DNA from: Thiopseudomonas alkaliphila
GTDB lineage: Bacteria > Pseudomonadota > Gammaproteobacteria > Pseudomonadales > Pseudomonadaceae
Direction of reading: 5' to 3'
Length of the DNA: 64,000 nucleotides
NCBI RefSeq assembly: GCF_001267175.1
Contig: NZ_CP012358.1
Span: forward strand, 62,001 to 126,000
Position 1 is the first letter of the stretch, and every line of letters starts with the position of its first letter. The position numbers were made by a program, and so were the translations under genes. The notes below the pieces were generated by a model. The model searched no databases. It saw only the letters and a program-made list of their open reading frames with translations, and was not told the origin of the DNA. This document shows, in pieces, positions 24,347 through 32,984 of the stretch.

Positions 24347-25297
24347 ATGGCAAAGCCAGAAGTACAGGTCGCAGTCGGGGTTATTCGTAATGCGCAGCAG
24401 CAAGTGTTGTTAGCACTTAGGCCAAGTAATAAGCATCAGGGTGGATTATGGGAGTTTCCGGGCGGTAAGTTGGATCCAGGCGAGGAGGCGATCGATGCAC
24501 TCAAGCGTGAGTTGTATGAAGAATTATCGATCACTGTGACGCAATGTGAGCCGCTGATTAATTTGCGCTATCACTATCCAGATTTGACCGTAGTGTTAGC
24601 GGTCTGGCAGGTAACAGGCTTTACAGGTGAGGCTGTGGGGGCAGAAGGTCAGCCGATTCGCTGGGTAGAACCTAGCCAGCTACAGGATTATTCGTTTCCA
24701 GCGGCTAATCAACCGATTCTACGAGCATTACAATTACCGAGGCAGTATTGGATTACCCCTGATCTTCCTGTGGCGCAATTGTTAGAAGGGTTGGCAGTGG
24801 CGATTGAGCGGGGCGCGGCTTTAATTCAATTGCGAGCACCGAGCTTGGCAATTGCCGATTATCAGGCATTGGCACAGCAGGTGATTGCGCGCTGGCCAAC
24901 GGTACAGTGGATGCTAAAGCACCCAGAGCAACTCACCATAGCGCCTTCGGCAAACGTAGGTTTTCATTTAACCGCTACTGAATTGCTGCAATTAACCCCA
25001 GCACAGCGTGCGAGTTTAGCGGGAGGATGGCTGGCAGCTTCGTGTCATAACTTAATAGAAGTTGAGCAGGCACAGCAGTTGCAGGTAGATTTTATTACCT
25101 TATCACCGGTTGCCCCTACGGCTAGTCATCCTGAGCAAGCGGCCCTTGGCTGGTCGCAGGCCACTCATTTAACTGCTCAAGCGAATTGTCCGGTGTATTG
25201 GTTAGGCGGTTTAGCGCCGACTCAACAAGCAGAAGTTTTGATCGCTGGCGGCCAAGGGATTGCGGCTATTCGCGGGTTTTGGCCTAACGCTTTATGA
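24347..25297 (+). CDS. Nudix hydrolase (MutT-type) fused to a TenI/ThiE-like domain
   Basis: A two-domain protein of 316 residues. Residues 1-130 are a MutT-like Nudix hydrolase with the Nudix box in 'GGKLDPGEEAIDALKRELYE' followed by EEL, expected to destroy oxidised nucleotides such as 8-oxo-dGTP. Residues 140-316 resemble the TIM barrel of thiamine-phosphate synthase/TenI ('ALIQLRAPSLAIADYQALAQ', 'GFHLTATELL', 'SPVAPTASHPE', 'VYWLGGLAP'). This fusion sits beside argJ and secA in Pseudomonas too. The role of the TenI-like half is not established; it is unlikely to be the cell's ThiE. Its end overlaps the convergent adenosyltransferase gene by 6 bases. Confidence 0.9.
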   Translation: MAKPEVQVAVGVIRNAQQQVLLALRPSNKHQGGLWEFPGGKLDPGEEAIDALKRELYEELSITVTQCEPLINLRYHYPDLTVVLAVWQVTGFTGEAVGAEGQPIRWVEPSQLQDYSFPAANQPILRALQLPRQYWITPDLPVAQLLEGLAVAIERGAALIQLRAPSLAIADYQALAQQVIARWPTVQWMLKHPEQLTIAPSANVGFHLTATELLQLTPAQRASLAGGWLAASCHNLIEVEQAQQLQVDFITLSPVAPTASHPEQAALGWSQATHLTAQANCPVYWLGGLAPTQQAEVLIAGGQGIAAIRGFWPNAL

Positions 25298-25876
25298 CTT
25301 ATTAGGCGCTGGCGCTGCCTGCCATAGCACCTCGCTAATGGTTTGACGTTTAGCGATCACTCGAGCGGCGACAAATAATAAGTCAGAGAGGCGGTTCAGG
25401 TAAATTAATAGCTCACTGCGCAAGGGTTCGAGTTGGTGCAGGGTGATTGCGCGCCGTTCAGCACTACGAGCGGCGCTGCGACATAAATGGGCTTGGGCGA
25501 TAGCAATAGAGCCACCGGGTAAAATAAAATCAGTCAGTGGACCTACTTCGCTATTCCAGTGATCAATCAACTGCTCAATCCGCTGAATTTCATGGCTGTC
25601 TAGCGCCTGATACTCAGGCATGGCCAGTTCGCCGCCGAGATCAAATAATCGATGTTGGCATAGACTTAAATCGGCACTGACTCCAGTAAGTGCTGGGTGA
25701 GTGCTGTGGGTTGTCGATAATTCCGCCAACAGCAAACCTAAATGGCAGTTAAGTGTATCTACTTCACCGATTGCCTCTATCCGTGCATGGTTTTTCGCCA
25801 CGCGGCGTCCATCGGCTAGCCCAGTGTCTCCGTTATCGCCCGTACGCGTATATATTTTACTTAAACGATAGCCCAT
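25292..25876 (-). CDS. cob(I)alamin adenosyltransferase, PduO type
   Basis: Transfers adenosine from ATP to cob(I)alamin to make coenzyme B12. It has 194 residues in a helical-bundle fold. The N-terminal ATP-binding signature 'KIYTRTGDNGDTGLADGRRV' is intact, followed by 'EAIGEVDTLNCHLGLL' and the conserved C-terminal 'CRSAARSAERRAITL' and 'LNRLSDLLFVAAR'. It lies between the MutT-TenI fusion (convergent, 6-base overlap) and the PanE-like gene (same strand, 31 bases). Use of salvaged corrinoid is inferred, since no cobalamin synthesis genes are in the window. Confidence 0.94.
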   Translation of the reverse strand: MGYRLSKIYTRTGDNGDTGLADGRRVAKNHARIEAIGEVDTLNCHLGLLLAELSTTHSTHPALTGVSADLSLCQHRLFDLGGELAMPEYQALDSHEIQRIEQLIDHWNSEVGPLTDFILPGGSIAIAQAHLCRSAARSAERRAITLHQLEPLRSELLIYLNRLSDLLFVAARVIAKRQTISEVLWQAAPAPNKS

Positions 25877-25907
25877 GGTGTACTCCTAAGGGATAAATAG
25901 AGTATAG

Positions 25908-26825
25908 CTAATATGCCAGTTGCTCAATTAAGGCATGATGTAGTGCGTTGAGGTGGGGTGCGGCAAGCTGTTGGCTGCGGGCATAATGGCAGGCAAAGCC
26001 AGTAATAAACTCGGCTTCTGTTGGGCGTTGTTGTTGTACATCTTGCAGCATCGAGGAGGTATTGTTGGCGGTTTGCTCAATTACTTGCCAAATCAACTGG
26101 TGCAGTTGATTGGGTTGCAGCGGCACCTCAGCTTGTTTAAGCAGTAGGGTTAGTTCAGGAATCAAGGCGTTCACTTGGCTAGCCTGTTGACGTAGCTCAC
26201 CATTGCGGCACTGATGTAAAACAGTTAACGGATTAATCGCACAGTTAACTGCTAATTTAAGCCACAGGGCGTGCCAAATTTGGGGATTCCATTGATTATG
26301 AATCCCGGCTACTTGCCAAAGCTCAAGCCAGTGTGGGGCTGCTTGCCCTAAGTGGTTTAAATCGCCTAGTTGAGTTAAGCCTTGCCCTGCCCAAGTCACT
26401 TGAAAGGGGGCGGTTAGATAAGCGCCATCGGTGGTTGAGGCGGCTATTATGCGCTGCTTGGAATAACGCTGAATGATTGCTTGTTGGCTGCCTAAGCCAT
26501 TTTGCAGCAAAATAATACAGGCATTTTCCGCTAAGCGTGAAGCAATTGAATCAATTGCAGTTAATGCATCGTACGCTTTGCAGGCCACAATTAAGTGGGT
26601 GATAGGCGTTTGGCTTGTATCAGCTAGCTCCGCTGTGAGGGCGAGTGACTGGCAAGTGTGCTGGGTGGTTAATTGCACTTGGCCTGGAAATGCTTGCAGT
26701 CGTTCAGCTGAGCGTAAAATAAGATGCACCGACTGCTTTACTTGTGCGAGGCGGGCCGCCCATAAGCAGCCCAAGCTGCCGGCCCCTAAAATATGCCAAT
26801 GGATGGTGGAAACGCCAGTATTCAT
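25908..26825 (-). CDS. 2-dehydropantoate 2-reductase family protein (PanE-like)
   Basis: NADPH-dependent ketopantoate reductase family, which makes pantoate for coenzyme A. It has 305 residues. The N-terminal Rossmann motif is 'ILGAGSLGCLWAARLAQ', the middle has 'ACKAYDALTAIDSI' with the conserved Lys, and the C-terminal helical ApbA domain contains 'WLKLAVNCAINPLTVLHQCRNGEL' in shortened form and 'TSSMLQDVQQQRPTEAEFITG'. These match true PanE well, although bacteria often have several paralogues. It is divergent from yajQ and probably co-transcribed with the adenosyltransferase gene. Confidence 0.88.
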   Translation of the reverse strand: MNTGVSTIHWHILGAGSLGCLWAARLAQVKQSVHLILRSAERLQAFPGQVQLTTQHTCQSLALTAELADTSQTPITHLIVACKAYDALTAIDSIASRLAENACIILLQNGLGSQQAIIQRYSKQRIIAASTTDGAYLTAPFQVTWAGQGLTQLGDLNHLGQAAPHWLELWQVAGIHNQWNPQIWHALWLKLAVNCAINPLTVLHQCRNGELRQQASQVNALIPELTLLLKQAEVPLQPNQLHQLIWQVIEQTANNTSSMLQDVQQQRPTEAEFITGFACHYARSQQLAAPHLNALHHALIEQLAY

Positions 26826-26960
26826 AATTAAAGCCAGCTAGTGCTTTGCACCCCTAAAGCCAGAGAGTTGGCTATAATGACGCAAACCTGCACCGCTGTC
26901 AGCAGCTCGCTGGAGTGGCTCGGTCAGCACAACGCATTAAAGATGGATTGAGGAGGGGCT

Positions 26961-27440
26961 ATGCCTTCGTTTGATATTGTTTCTGAACTAGATAAACACG
27001 AACTACAAAACGCAATGGACAATGCTGCTAAAGAGCTTGAGCGCCGTTACGACCTTAAAGATAAAGCACAAATTGAGTTTAAAGATAAAACCGCCACTCT
27101 GACTGCAGATGCCGATTTTATGCTGGATCAACTGGTAGAAATTATTAAGCTGGCGCTAACTAAGCGTAAAATTGATATTGACTGCATGGAAGTCAAAGAA
27201 GCCTACGCCTCAGGCAAGGTGATGAAACAAGAAGTCACCATGAAAGAGGGGATTGATAAAGAAATGGCTAAAAAAATTGTGGCGCGGATCAAAGAAGCCA
27301 AGCTAAAGGTGCAAGCAGCGATTCAGGGTGAGCAGGTGCGGGTTACAGGTAAAAAGCGCGATGATTTACAAGAAGTGATCGCATTTTTACGTGGCGAGTC
27401 CTTTGGTTTGCCGCTGCAATTTAATAATTTTAGAGACTAG
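26961..27440 (+). CDS. yajQ: YajQ family nucleotide-binding protein
   Basis: A 159-residue cytoplasmic DUF520 protein. The family binds nucleotides, and some members in Pseudomonas and Xanthomonas bind cyclic di-GMP and act with transcription factors. The N-terminus '[18 protein letters not shown]' and the block '[21 protein letters not shown]' followed by 'KRDDLQEVI' are family signatures. It starts behind a GAGGAGG site. A TATAAT at 26873-26878 may be its -10, but no -35 at good spacing is seen. Confidence 0.95.
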   Translation: MPSFDIVSELDKHELQNAMDNAAKELERRYDLKDKAQIEFKDKTATLTADADFMLDQLVEIIKLALTKRKIDIDCMEVKEAYASGKVMKQEVTMKEGIDKEMAKKIVARIKEAKLKVQAAIQGEQVRVTGKKRDDLQEVIAFLRGESFGLPLQFNNFRD

Positions 27441-27767
27441 TTTGATTCTCGGTTCGTAAGTTGTGTTTATTTTTGGCTTAAAGGTTTACCTAGTGCTTTT
27501 AGAGAAAATATAAGTTATGGACTTACTTTCTAGCTTGTTAAATATCTAGGCTGTAAATACAGTAAGAGCTCTGACTAATATTGTATGGGAGCGGACGAAA
27601 ATCCGCTCCAGCAACTGGAGTAAAAGCTTGTATTTATTGTCAGCAGTATATGAAAATAATCCGCTTTCAAAGAGGGCTGTATTATAACTGAGCAGTTAAT
27701 TATGGCTGTGTGAAGTTGGCTGAGAGATTGCAGGAGCGATTTAATCTATTCGTAATCTCGTTAAACG
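27441..27767. other. gap after yajQ with one hairpin
   Basis: No gene is seen in these 327 bases. The only structure is GGAGCGGA (27588-27595) pairing with TCCGCTCC (27602-27609) around a 6-base loop, without a T-run. The rest is AT-rich and unremarkable. Confidence 0.5.
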
Positions 27768-29039
27768 CTATGCGGGAGTTAGAGGCGTTAGCAGATCTTT
27801 AGCATCCAATAAGATTTTGAAAGTATCTTTATCTAAACTAGGCAGTGGAAGTTGTGCAAGAGTTCGTGCTTCTATGAGTGTGCTAGCGCTTCCCATATAG
27901 CGCCACTCTTTCACTACATGTAAGATTGCTTGTTCTGCAATTACTGCTCCTCCAGTAAAAGGCCAATCTAAGTTTGGAAGTTTTGCTAAAGATTTTAGCA
28001 GTTGCTGATTAAATTCATTCGCGGCATGAGCACCAATACATGCTCCTTGACAGCGTTTTAGCTGTCGATCAAAGCAAGGGTTACCTAGTTGGCCGCTAGT
28101 TAGACCTAGAGTTTGTTGACAGAGACCGGTATTCAATAATGTTTTTTTCAGTGCTTGAGTTGCTTCACGCTTAGTGTTAAATAACCCATAAAAACCAAGA
28201 AACGTTGCAGAGTTGTTAGTGGGTGTGTGGCTGACTAGATGTAATTTATAGTAATCGGGTGATGCTTCTAATGCCCAGCTAAATAAGCACTTACTGGAGC
28301 GCAGTCTTCGGTTAAGCGTAGGTTTTAAAGCTTTAATTAGGCGAGCTTCGGTCAATAGAGCATCCAACTCTCCTTGGCATTTAATTATTTCTATGCGTTT
28401 TGCCTGCAAGCTTAAGGTCATTTCTTTGGCTAGTCGATGATCACTAGAGAAGTGGGCGCGTAAACGTTTTTTAACGTTATTGCTTTTACCGATGTAGATG
28501 GGGAGTTGATTAATACCATAAATCAGGTAAACACCAAAACTATCGTACATATTGCTCCAGTCTAAATCCTGTAAAGCAGGAGGAATGCTAGATTGCCTAA
28601 TCATTACCAGTGAGTCTTCAACTAGTTGATTGGGTAGTGTATTTTGTAATTTTTGCCAGCATTGCAGTAGTGCAAGTGCGCGTTGTTCACAGGTTGCATT
28701 AGAGAGTAGCTTGGGTGGGACTTGCTCTAGTTTTCTAAATAATTTAGTAAGGCATAACACGCTAAAGCGACAGTTAAGAGCTAGAGGCTTAAAGCTATTT
28801 TTGAGAAAGCTAGATACCCAGCGGCCATGTAGAGATACTACAATATGCTCATCTAAGAAAGCTGCTATTTCTGTTAATTGCTCAGGTTTAGAGTAACTCA
28901 GTAACCATAACTGGCTAGTAATTTCTCCATTTGCTAAGCGGTAGGCGGCTACTTCTTGTAGCTCGCACTTTTGTGTATGAGGTCCCGAAGTTTTAATACT
29001 AATAAAAACTAATGCTTTACGTAGTTTTGCATAAGTCAT
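27768..29039 (-). CDS. Cho/UvrC-like GIY-YIG endonuclease with a degenerate exonuclease domain
   Basis: A 423-residue protein in two parts. Residues 169-245 form a GIY-YIG nuclease of the UvrC/Cho type: 'GVYLIYGINQLPIYIGKSNN', 'KKRLRAHF' with the catalytic Arg, and 'LLTEARLIKALKPTLNRRL' with the catalytic Glu and Asn. Near residues 330-345, 'CFDRQLKRCQGACIG' matches the cysteine-containing segment found after the nuclease in Cho and UvrC. Residues 8-160 align with the DEDD exonuclease of DNA polymerase III epsilon, but the acidic residues are gone: DxE is S14-I-K16, and the later Asp positions read Val and Leu. A role in incision of damaged DNA is inferred. No standard UvrC helix-hairpin-helix region is seen. 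It stands alone between yajQ and tRNA-Leu. Confidence 0.82.
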   Translation of the reverse strand: MTYAKLRKALVFISIKTSGPHTQKCELQEVAAYRLANGEITSQLWLLSYSKPEQLTEIAAFLDEHIVVSLHGRWVSSFLKNSFKPLALNCRFSVLCLTKLFRKLEQVPPKLLSNATCEQRALALLQCWQKLQNTLPNQLVEDSLVMIRQSSIPPALQDLDWSNMYDSFGVYLIYGINQLPIYIGKSNNVKKRLRAHFSSDHRLAKEMTLSLQAKRIEIIKCQGELDALLTEARLIKALKPTLNRRLRSSKCLFSWALEASPDYYKLHLVSHTPTNNSATFLGFYGLFNTKREATQALKKTLLNTGLCQQTLGLTSGQLGNPCFDRQLKRCQGACIGAHAANEFNQQLLKSLAKLPNLDWPFTGGAVIAEQAILHVVKEWRYMGSASTLIEARTLAQLPLPSLDKDTFKILLDAKDLLTPLTPA

Positions 29040-29303
29040 AAGCTTTCTCTTCAGCAGTTTGAAAAGATTTCATTGTGTTACGGCAGTAAAAAATAGCTTA
29101 AAGTTCAGTAATTGGATGAGGTGGTTGCGCTAGGGGCAGCCTTTCGAAAGGAGACTAAAGTCGCGGTTGAAGTCTTTTAAGATACTTTGGGTGATAGAGC
29201 TTAACTCAAACAGGTGTACAGATCGATGGTCTGAGCTTAATGCTTTATTTTGCTTGGCTTTAGCTGTGTGAGGGGTGTGTTGCGTGATGTTGCATTGTTG
29301 GAA

Positions 29304-29390
29304 TGGTGCCCAGGAGAAGACTCGAACTTCCACGACCGTAAGGTCACTAGCACCTGAAGCTAGCGTGTCTACCAATTTCACCACCTGGGC
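29304..29390 (-). tRNA. tRNA-Leu (anticodon CAG), CCA encoded
   Basis: On the minus strand the acceptor stem GCCCAGG/CCTGGGC, an A discriminator and an encoded CCA are present. The anticodon loop reads CTTCAGGT, giving CAG, which decodes CUG leucine codons. A long variable arm (GTGACCTTACGGTCGT) and the T-loop GTTCGAGTC confirm a class II tRNA-Leu. Length is 87 nt. Confidence 0.96.
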
Positions 29391-29581
29391 TTGTTCATTA
29401 CTTTAAGTTGTAACTTGAACGGCGCACAATATAATTCTGCAACAGCACTTTGTAAACCCTTTTCTGATAAAAAACTGCAGTAAAGCAATTTATTCAGTTA
29501 ACTAGGGTCTGATTGTGGCTTAATAACAAAAACATAACGCTTAGCAGGGCTAGGCGCTTTTACATGAAAGGTGAATATAAT

Positions 29582-32086
29582 TTGAAAGCCGATTGGCAAA
29601 CTCTGGATCCAGAGGCCGCGCGTGAAGCGGAAAAATACGAAAACCCTATTCCTAGTCGGGAATTAATTTTACAGCATCTAGCTGATCGTGGTGCGCCGGC
29701 AAACCGTGAACAGTTATGCGCTGAGTTTGGTTTAACCAGTGAAGAAGATATTGAAGCCTTGCGCCGTCGCTTACGTGCGATGGAACGTGATGCGCAAGTG
29801 GTCTATACCCGTCGTGGTGCCTATGCGCCGGTAGATAAATTAGATTTAGTGTTGGGCCGAGTGAGTGGCCACCGAGATGGCTTTGGCTTTTTAATCCCCG
29901 ATGAAGAAGGGGAAGATTTATTTTTAAGCCCTACTCAGATGCGCCTCGTATTTGATGGAGATCGAGCGTTAGCCCGAGTAGTGGGTGTTGATCGTAAAGG
30001 TCGCCGAGAAGGGGCGATTGCTGAAGTGGTGCAACGAGCGCATAGTACGTTGGTCGGGCGTTATAACGAAGAGAATGGCATTGGCTTTGTAGTGCCAGAC
30101 AATAGCCGCATGCAGCAAGAAATTCTGATTAGCCCAGGCCGCAGCAATCAAGCAGAGGTTGGGCAATTAGTTGAGGTGGAAATTACACACTGGCCAACCT
30201 CTCGATTCCAAGCTCAAGGAAATGTGACTGAGGTATTAGGCGATTACATGGCGCCAGGCATGGAAATTGAAGTGGCTTTGCGCAATTACGATATTCCACA
30301 TGAGTGGCCGAAGGCGGTGTTGGCAGAAATTCGTAAGTTTAAAGATCAGGTGAGCGCGCGCGATATCGCCAAGCGTGTGGACTTGCGCCATTTGCCGTTA
30401 GTGACAATTGATGGTGAGGATGCCCGAGATTTTGATGATGCAGTGTACTGTGAGGCGCGTGCTGATGATGGACGCGCGGCAGGCGGTGGCTGGACTTTAT
30501 ATGTGGCCATTGCTGATGTCTCGCATTACGTTAAGCTTGACTCGGCGCTAGATAAAGAGGCCCAGGAACGAGGTAACTCGGTCTATTTCCCAGAGCAAGT
30601 GATCCCTATGCTGCCAGAGGTATTATCTAATGGCTTATGCTCACTGAACCCCTTGGTGGATCGTTTGGCGATTGTCTGTGAGGTGGCTATTTCACGGGCC
30701 GGAAAAATGCTGGATTATCAGTTCTATGAAGCGGTGATTCAGTCTCAGGCCCGCTTGACCTATACCGAAGTGAGTCATTTCTTGGAGCGGCCACGTTCTG
30801 CTGAGGCAGCGCAGTTTGTGCAACAGCATGCAGTGGCTGTGGAGCCTGTGACGCAGCTGTATGCACTGTATAAAGCATTGATTAAGCAGCGTCAGGTGCG
30901 TGGAGCGATTGACTTTGATACTCGCGAAACACGCATCATTTTTGGTGATGATCGGAAAATTCAACAAATCGTCCCGACCGAGCGTAATCATGCTCACCGC
31001 TTGATTGAAGAATGCATGCTGTGTGCGAACGTGGCGATGGCTAACTTTTTACAAGATCATAAGCTGCCTGGCTTATATCGGGTGCATGATAGTCCGCCGG
31101 AGGAAAAGCTAGAAAAGCTCCGAGGCTTTTTAGGCACCTTGGGTTTAGAGCTTAATAAAGGTAAAGGGGCACCTACACCTAAAGATTACTTAGCGCTGCT
31201 TGAGAAAATTCAAGGCCGTGCGGACTTTCAGTTGATCCAAACTGTGATGTTGCGTTCGCTAAGTCAGGCCGATTATCGCCCCGATTGCTTAGGCCACTTT
31301 GGCCTAAATTACGAAGCTTATACCCACTTTACTTCGCCGATTCGGCGCTATGCAGATTTAATTAATCACCGTGCAGTGCGTAGTGTGATCCGCTCGCGGC
31401 GAGCCAGTGAGCATGTGCAACGGGTCGGTGCCAGCAGCTTAGTTAAAGCCACCATTTACCCGTACGATGATGCTCAGCTAGACGGTATTGGTGAGCATGT
31501 TTCCGCCACTGAGCGGCGCGCCGACGAGGCTACGCGGGACGTGATGAACTGGTTAAAATGCGAATACATGCTGGATCGAGTCGGTGACAGCTTTGCCGGG
31601 ATTGTAACTGCGGTGACAGGCTTTGGCTTATTTGTTGAGCTGCAAGATATTTACGTAGAAGGATTGGTGCATATCACCGCGTTACCGGGTGATTACTATC
31701 AGTTTGATCCCTTGTATCACCGATTAACCGGCGAGCGTACGGGGCGCAGCTTTAGATTAGGTGATGCGATTAATGTGCAGGTAGCACGGGTGGATGTTGA
31801 TGAGCGCAAGATCGACTTTGAAATGACTGAAGTAACCAGCGCCAGTAAAGCAAAAACTCAGCCTAAGCGTAATACATCGGTGGCCTCAGAGCCTGCACAG
31901 CCTAGTGCAAAGGTACGCGCTAAACCTGCGAAGCAAAAAATAGTGGTAAAAGATCGTAAGGCGGTGAAGTCGGAAGTGTTAACGCGTAAGCCGAGCACTA
32001 AATCTGGAGCTAAAGAGCAATCAGGTAGTCCGGCTAATGACAAGCGAGGCGTGCGTAAGCGTCCGGTTAAAAAACAGAGTAAGTGA
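29582..32086 (+). CDS. rnr: ribonuclease R
   Basis: Processive 3'-5' exoribonuclease that degrades structured RNA and takes part in rRNA and tmRNA quality control. About 834 residues: an N-terminal winged helix ('SRELILQHLADRGAPANREQ'), two cold-shock domains, the RNB catalytic core with 'TIDGEDARDFDDAVYCE' holding the metal-binding Asp cluster, an S1 domain ('SFAGIVTAVTGFGLFVELQD'), and a Lys/Arg-rich tail. TTG at 29582 is preferred because it follows AAAGGTG by 8 bases and gives 'MKADWQTLDPEAAREAEKYE', the usual N-terminus; ATG at 29564 would add six residues. rlmB follows immediately. Confidence 0.95.
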   Translation: MKADWQTLDPEAAREAEKYENPIPSRELILQHLADRGAPANREQLCAEFGLTSEEDIEALRRRLRAMERDAQVVYTRRGAYAPVDKLDLVLGRVSGHRDGFGFLIPDEEGEDLFLSPTQMRLVFDGDRALARVVGVDRKGRREGAIAEVVQRAHSTLVGRYNEENGIGFVVPDNSRMQQEILISPGRSNQAEVGQLVEVEITHWPTSRFQAQGNVTEVLGDYMAPGMEIEVALRNYDIPHEWPKAVLAEIRKFKDQVSARDIAKRVDLRHLPLVTIDGEDARDFDDAVYCEARADDGRAAGGGWTLYVAIADVSHYVKLDSALDKEAQERGNSVYFPEQVIPMLPEVLSNGLCSLNPLVDRLAIVCEVAISRAGKMLDYQFYEAVIQSQARLTYTEVSHFLERPRSAEAAQFVQQHAVAVEPVTQLYALYKALIKQRQVRGAIDFDTRETRIIFGDDRKIQQIVPTERNHAHRLIEECMLCANVAMANFLQDHKLPGLYRVHDSPPEEKLEKLRGFLGTLGLELNKGKGAPTPKDYLALLEKIQGRADFQLIQTVMLRSLSQADYRPDCLGHFGLNYEAYTHFTSPIRRYADLINHRAVRSVIRSRRASEHVQRVGASSLVKATIYPYDDAQLDGIGEHVSATERRADEATRDVMNWLKCEYMLDRVGDSFAGIVTAVTGFGLFVELQDIYVEGLVHITALPGDYYQFDPLYHRLTGERTGRSFRLGDAINVQVARVDVDERKIDFEMTEVTSASKAKTQPKRNTSVASEPAQPSAKVRAKPAKQKIVVKDRKAVKSEVLTRKPSTKSGAKEQSGSPANDKRGVRKRPVKKQSK

Positions 32087-32093
32087 TGAATTC

Positions 32094-32837
32094 ATGAGTG
32101 ATTTAGAAAAGATTTACGGCATCCATGCAGTGGAAGCTTTGTTGCGCCATCACCCTAAGCGGGTCAAGCAGCTGCTGATTGCTGAGGGGCGTAATGAGCA
32201 AGGCGTACAAGCGATTTTGCAGCTAGCAAGAAATGAGCGAGTCGCAACGCAGCAGTGCAGCCGTCAAGAGATTGATGAGCAAGCAGGAGATGTGGTGCAT
32301 CAAGGCGTGATGGCGTGGGTAAGCCCAAGTCAGGTATGGAGTGAGCAAATGCTGGAAACCTTGCTTGAACAGCAAGAAACGCCTGCTTTGCTCTTAGTGT
32401 TGGACGGGGTAACTGATCCACATAACCTTGGCGCTTGTATTCGTACTGCTGATGCAGCCGGAGTGCTGGCAGTGATTGTGCCTAAAGATAAGTCGGCAAC
32501 GTTAAATGCTACGGTGCGTAAAGTGGCCTGCGGCGCGGCAGAAGTGATGCCGCTAGTCAGTGTAACTAATCTTGCACGCACCTTAGAAAAGCTGCGCCAA
32601 CAAGGTTTTTGGGTGGTGGGTACTGCTGGTGAAGCTGAACAAACTCTCTATCAGCAAGACTTAACAGGCAATAAAGTGCTGGTGATGGGCGCTGAAGGTA
32701 AGGGTATGCGCCGCTTAACTCGCGAGCACTGCGACTTTTTAGTTAAACTACCAATGGCTGGCAGCGTCAGTAGTCTTAACGTTTCGGTGGCCACTGGGGT
32801 GTGTTTATTTGAAGCTCAGCGCCAACGTCATCAATAG
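32094..32837 (+). CDS. rlmB: 23S rRNA (guanosine(2251)-2'-O)-methyltransferase
   Basis: SPOUT-family enzyme that methylates the ribose of G2251 in the P-loop of 23S rRNA. It has 247 residues from the ATG at 32094, 7 bases after the rnr stop. The N-terminal substrate-binding domain has 'YGIHAVEALLRHHPKRVKQL', and the trefoil-knot domain has 'LLVLDGVTDPHNLGACIRTA', 'MGAEGKGMRRL' and 'PMAGSVSSLNVSVATGV'. The in-frame start at 32037 overlaps rnr and is not favoured. It is co-transcribed with rnr, as in other gammaproteobacteria. Confidence 0.95.
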   Translation: MSDLEKIYGIHAVEALLRHHPKRVKQLLIAEGRNEQGVQAILQLARNERVATQQCSRQEIDEQAGDVVHQGVMAWVSPSQVWSEQMLETLLEQQETPALLLVLDGVTDPHNLGACIRTADAAGVLAVIVPKDKSATLNATVRKVACGAAEVMPLVSVTNLARTLEKLRQQGFWVVGTAGEAEQTLYQQDLTGNKVLVMGAEGKGMRRLTREHCDFLVKLPMAGSVSSLNVSVATGVCLFEAQRQRHQ

Positions 32838-32843
32838 CAAGGC

Positions 32844-32872
32844 TTGCTTGTTAAGTCGACTGCGCGTATAAT
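32844..32872 (+). promoter_or_regulatory. sigma70 promoter of the rpsF operon
   Basis: -35 TTGCTT (32844-32849), 17-base spacer, -10 TATAAT (32867-32872). The predicted start near 32879 leaves a leader of about 105 nt, which contains the S6:S18 element. Confidence 0.65.
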
Positions 32873-32934
32873 TTTGCGCCTTGCAACTTGCTAAAAATGC
32901 GTTTTTACAGGTGGCAAATTTAACGAGTTTATCT

Positions 32935-32979
32935 CTCCTTGCCTGACTGGAGGGTCCAGCAGGCTTCATCCGTAAGGAG
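32935..32979 (+). promoter_or_regulatory. S6:S18-binding leader RNA of rpsF
   Basis: CTCCTT (32935-32940) pairs with AAGGAG (32974-32979), which is the Shine-Dalgarno sequence of rpsF. Inside lies a hairpin, GCCTG/CAGGC then CTGGA/TCCAG with a GGG loop (32941-32964). The 3' side of the internal loop holds CCG (32970-32972). A basal helix, a CCG bulge and an apical hairpin are the defining parts of the known leader bound by the S6:S18 complex, which represses this operon and mimics the 16S rRNA site. Binding here would lock the ribosome-binding site in the basal helix. Confidence 0.8.
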
Positions 32980-32984
32980 CAACT

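Noticed and set aside
26873..26878. TATAAT upstream of yajQ as a full promoter
   Set aside because: The nearest -35-like hexamer (TTGCAC) is 21 bases away; only the -10 can be supported.
29130..29384. 84-codon minus-strand frame
   Set aside because: It starts inside and reads through tRNA-Leu; the tRNA explains the sequence.
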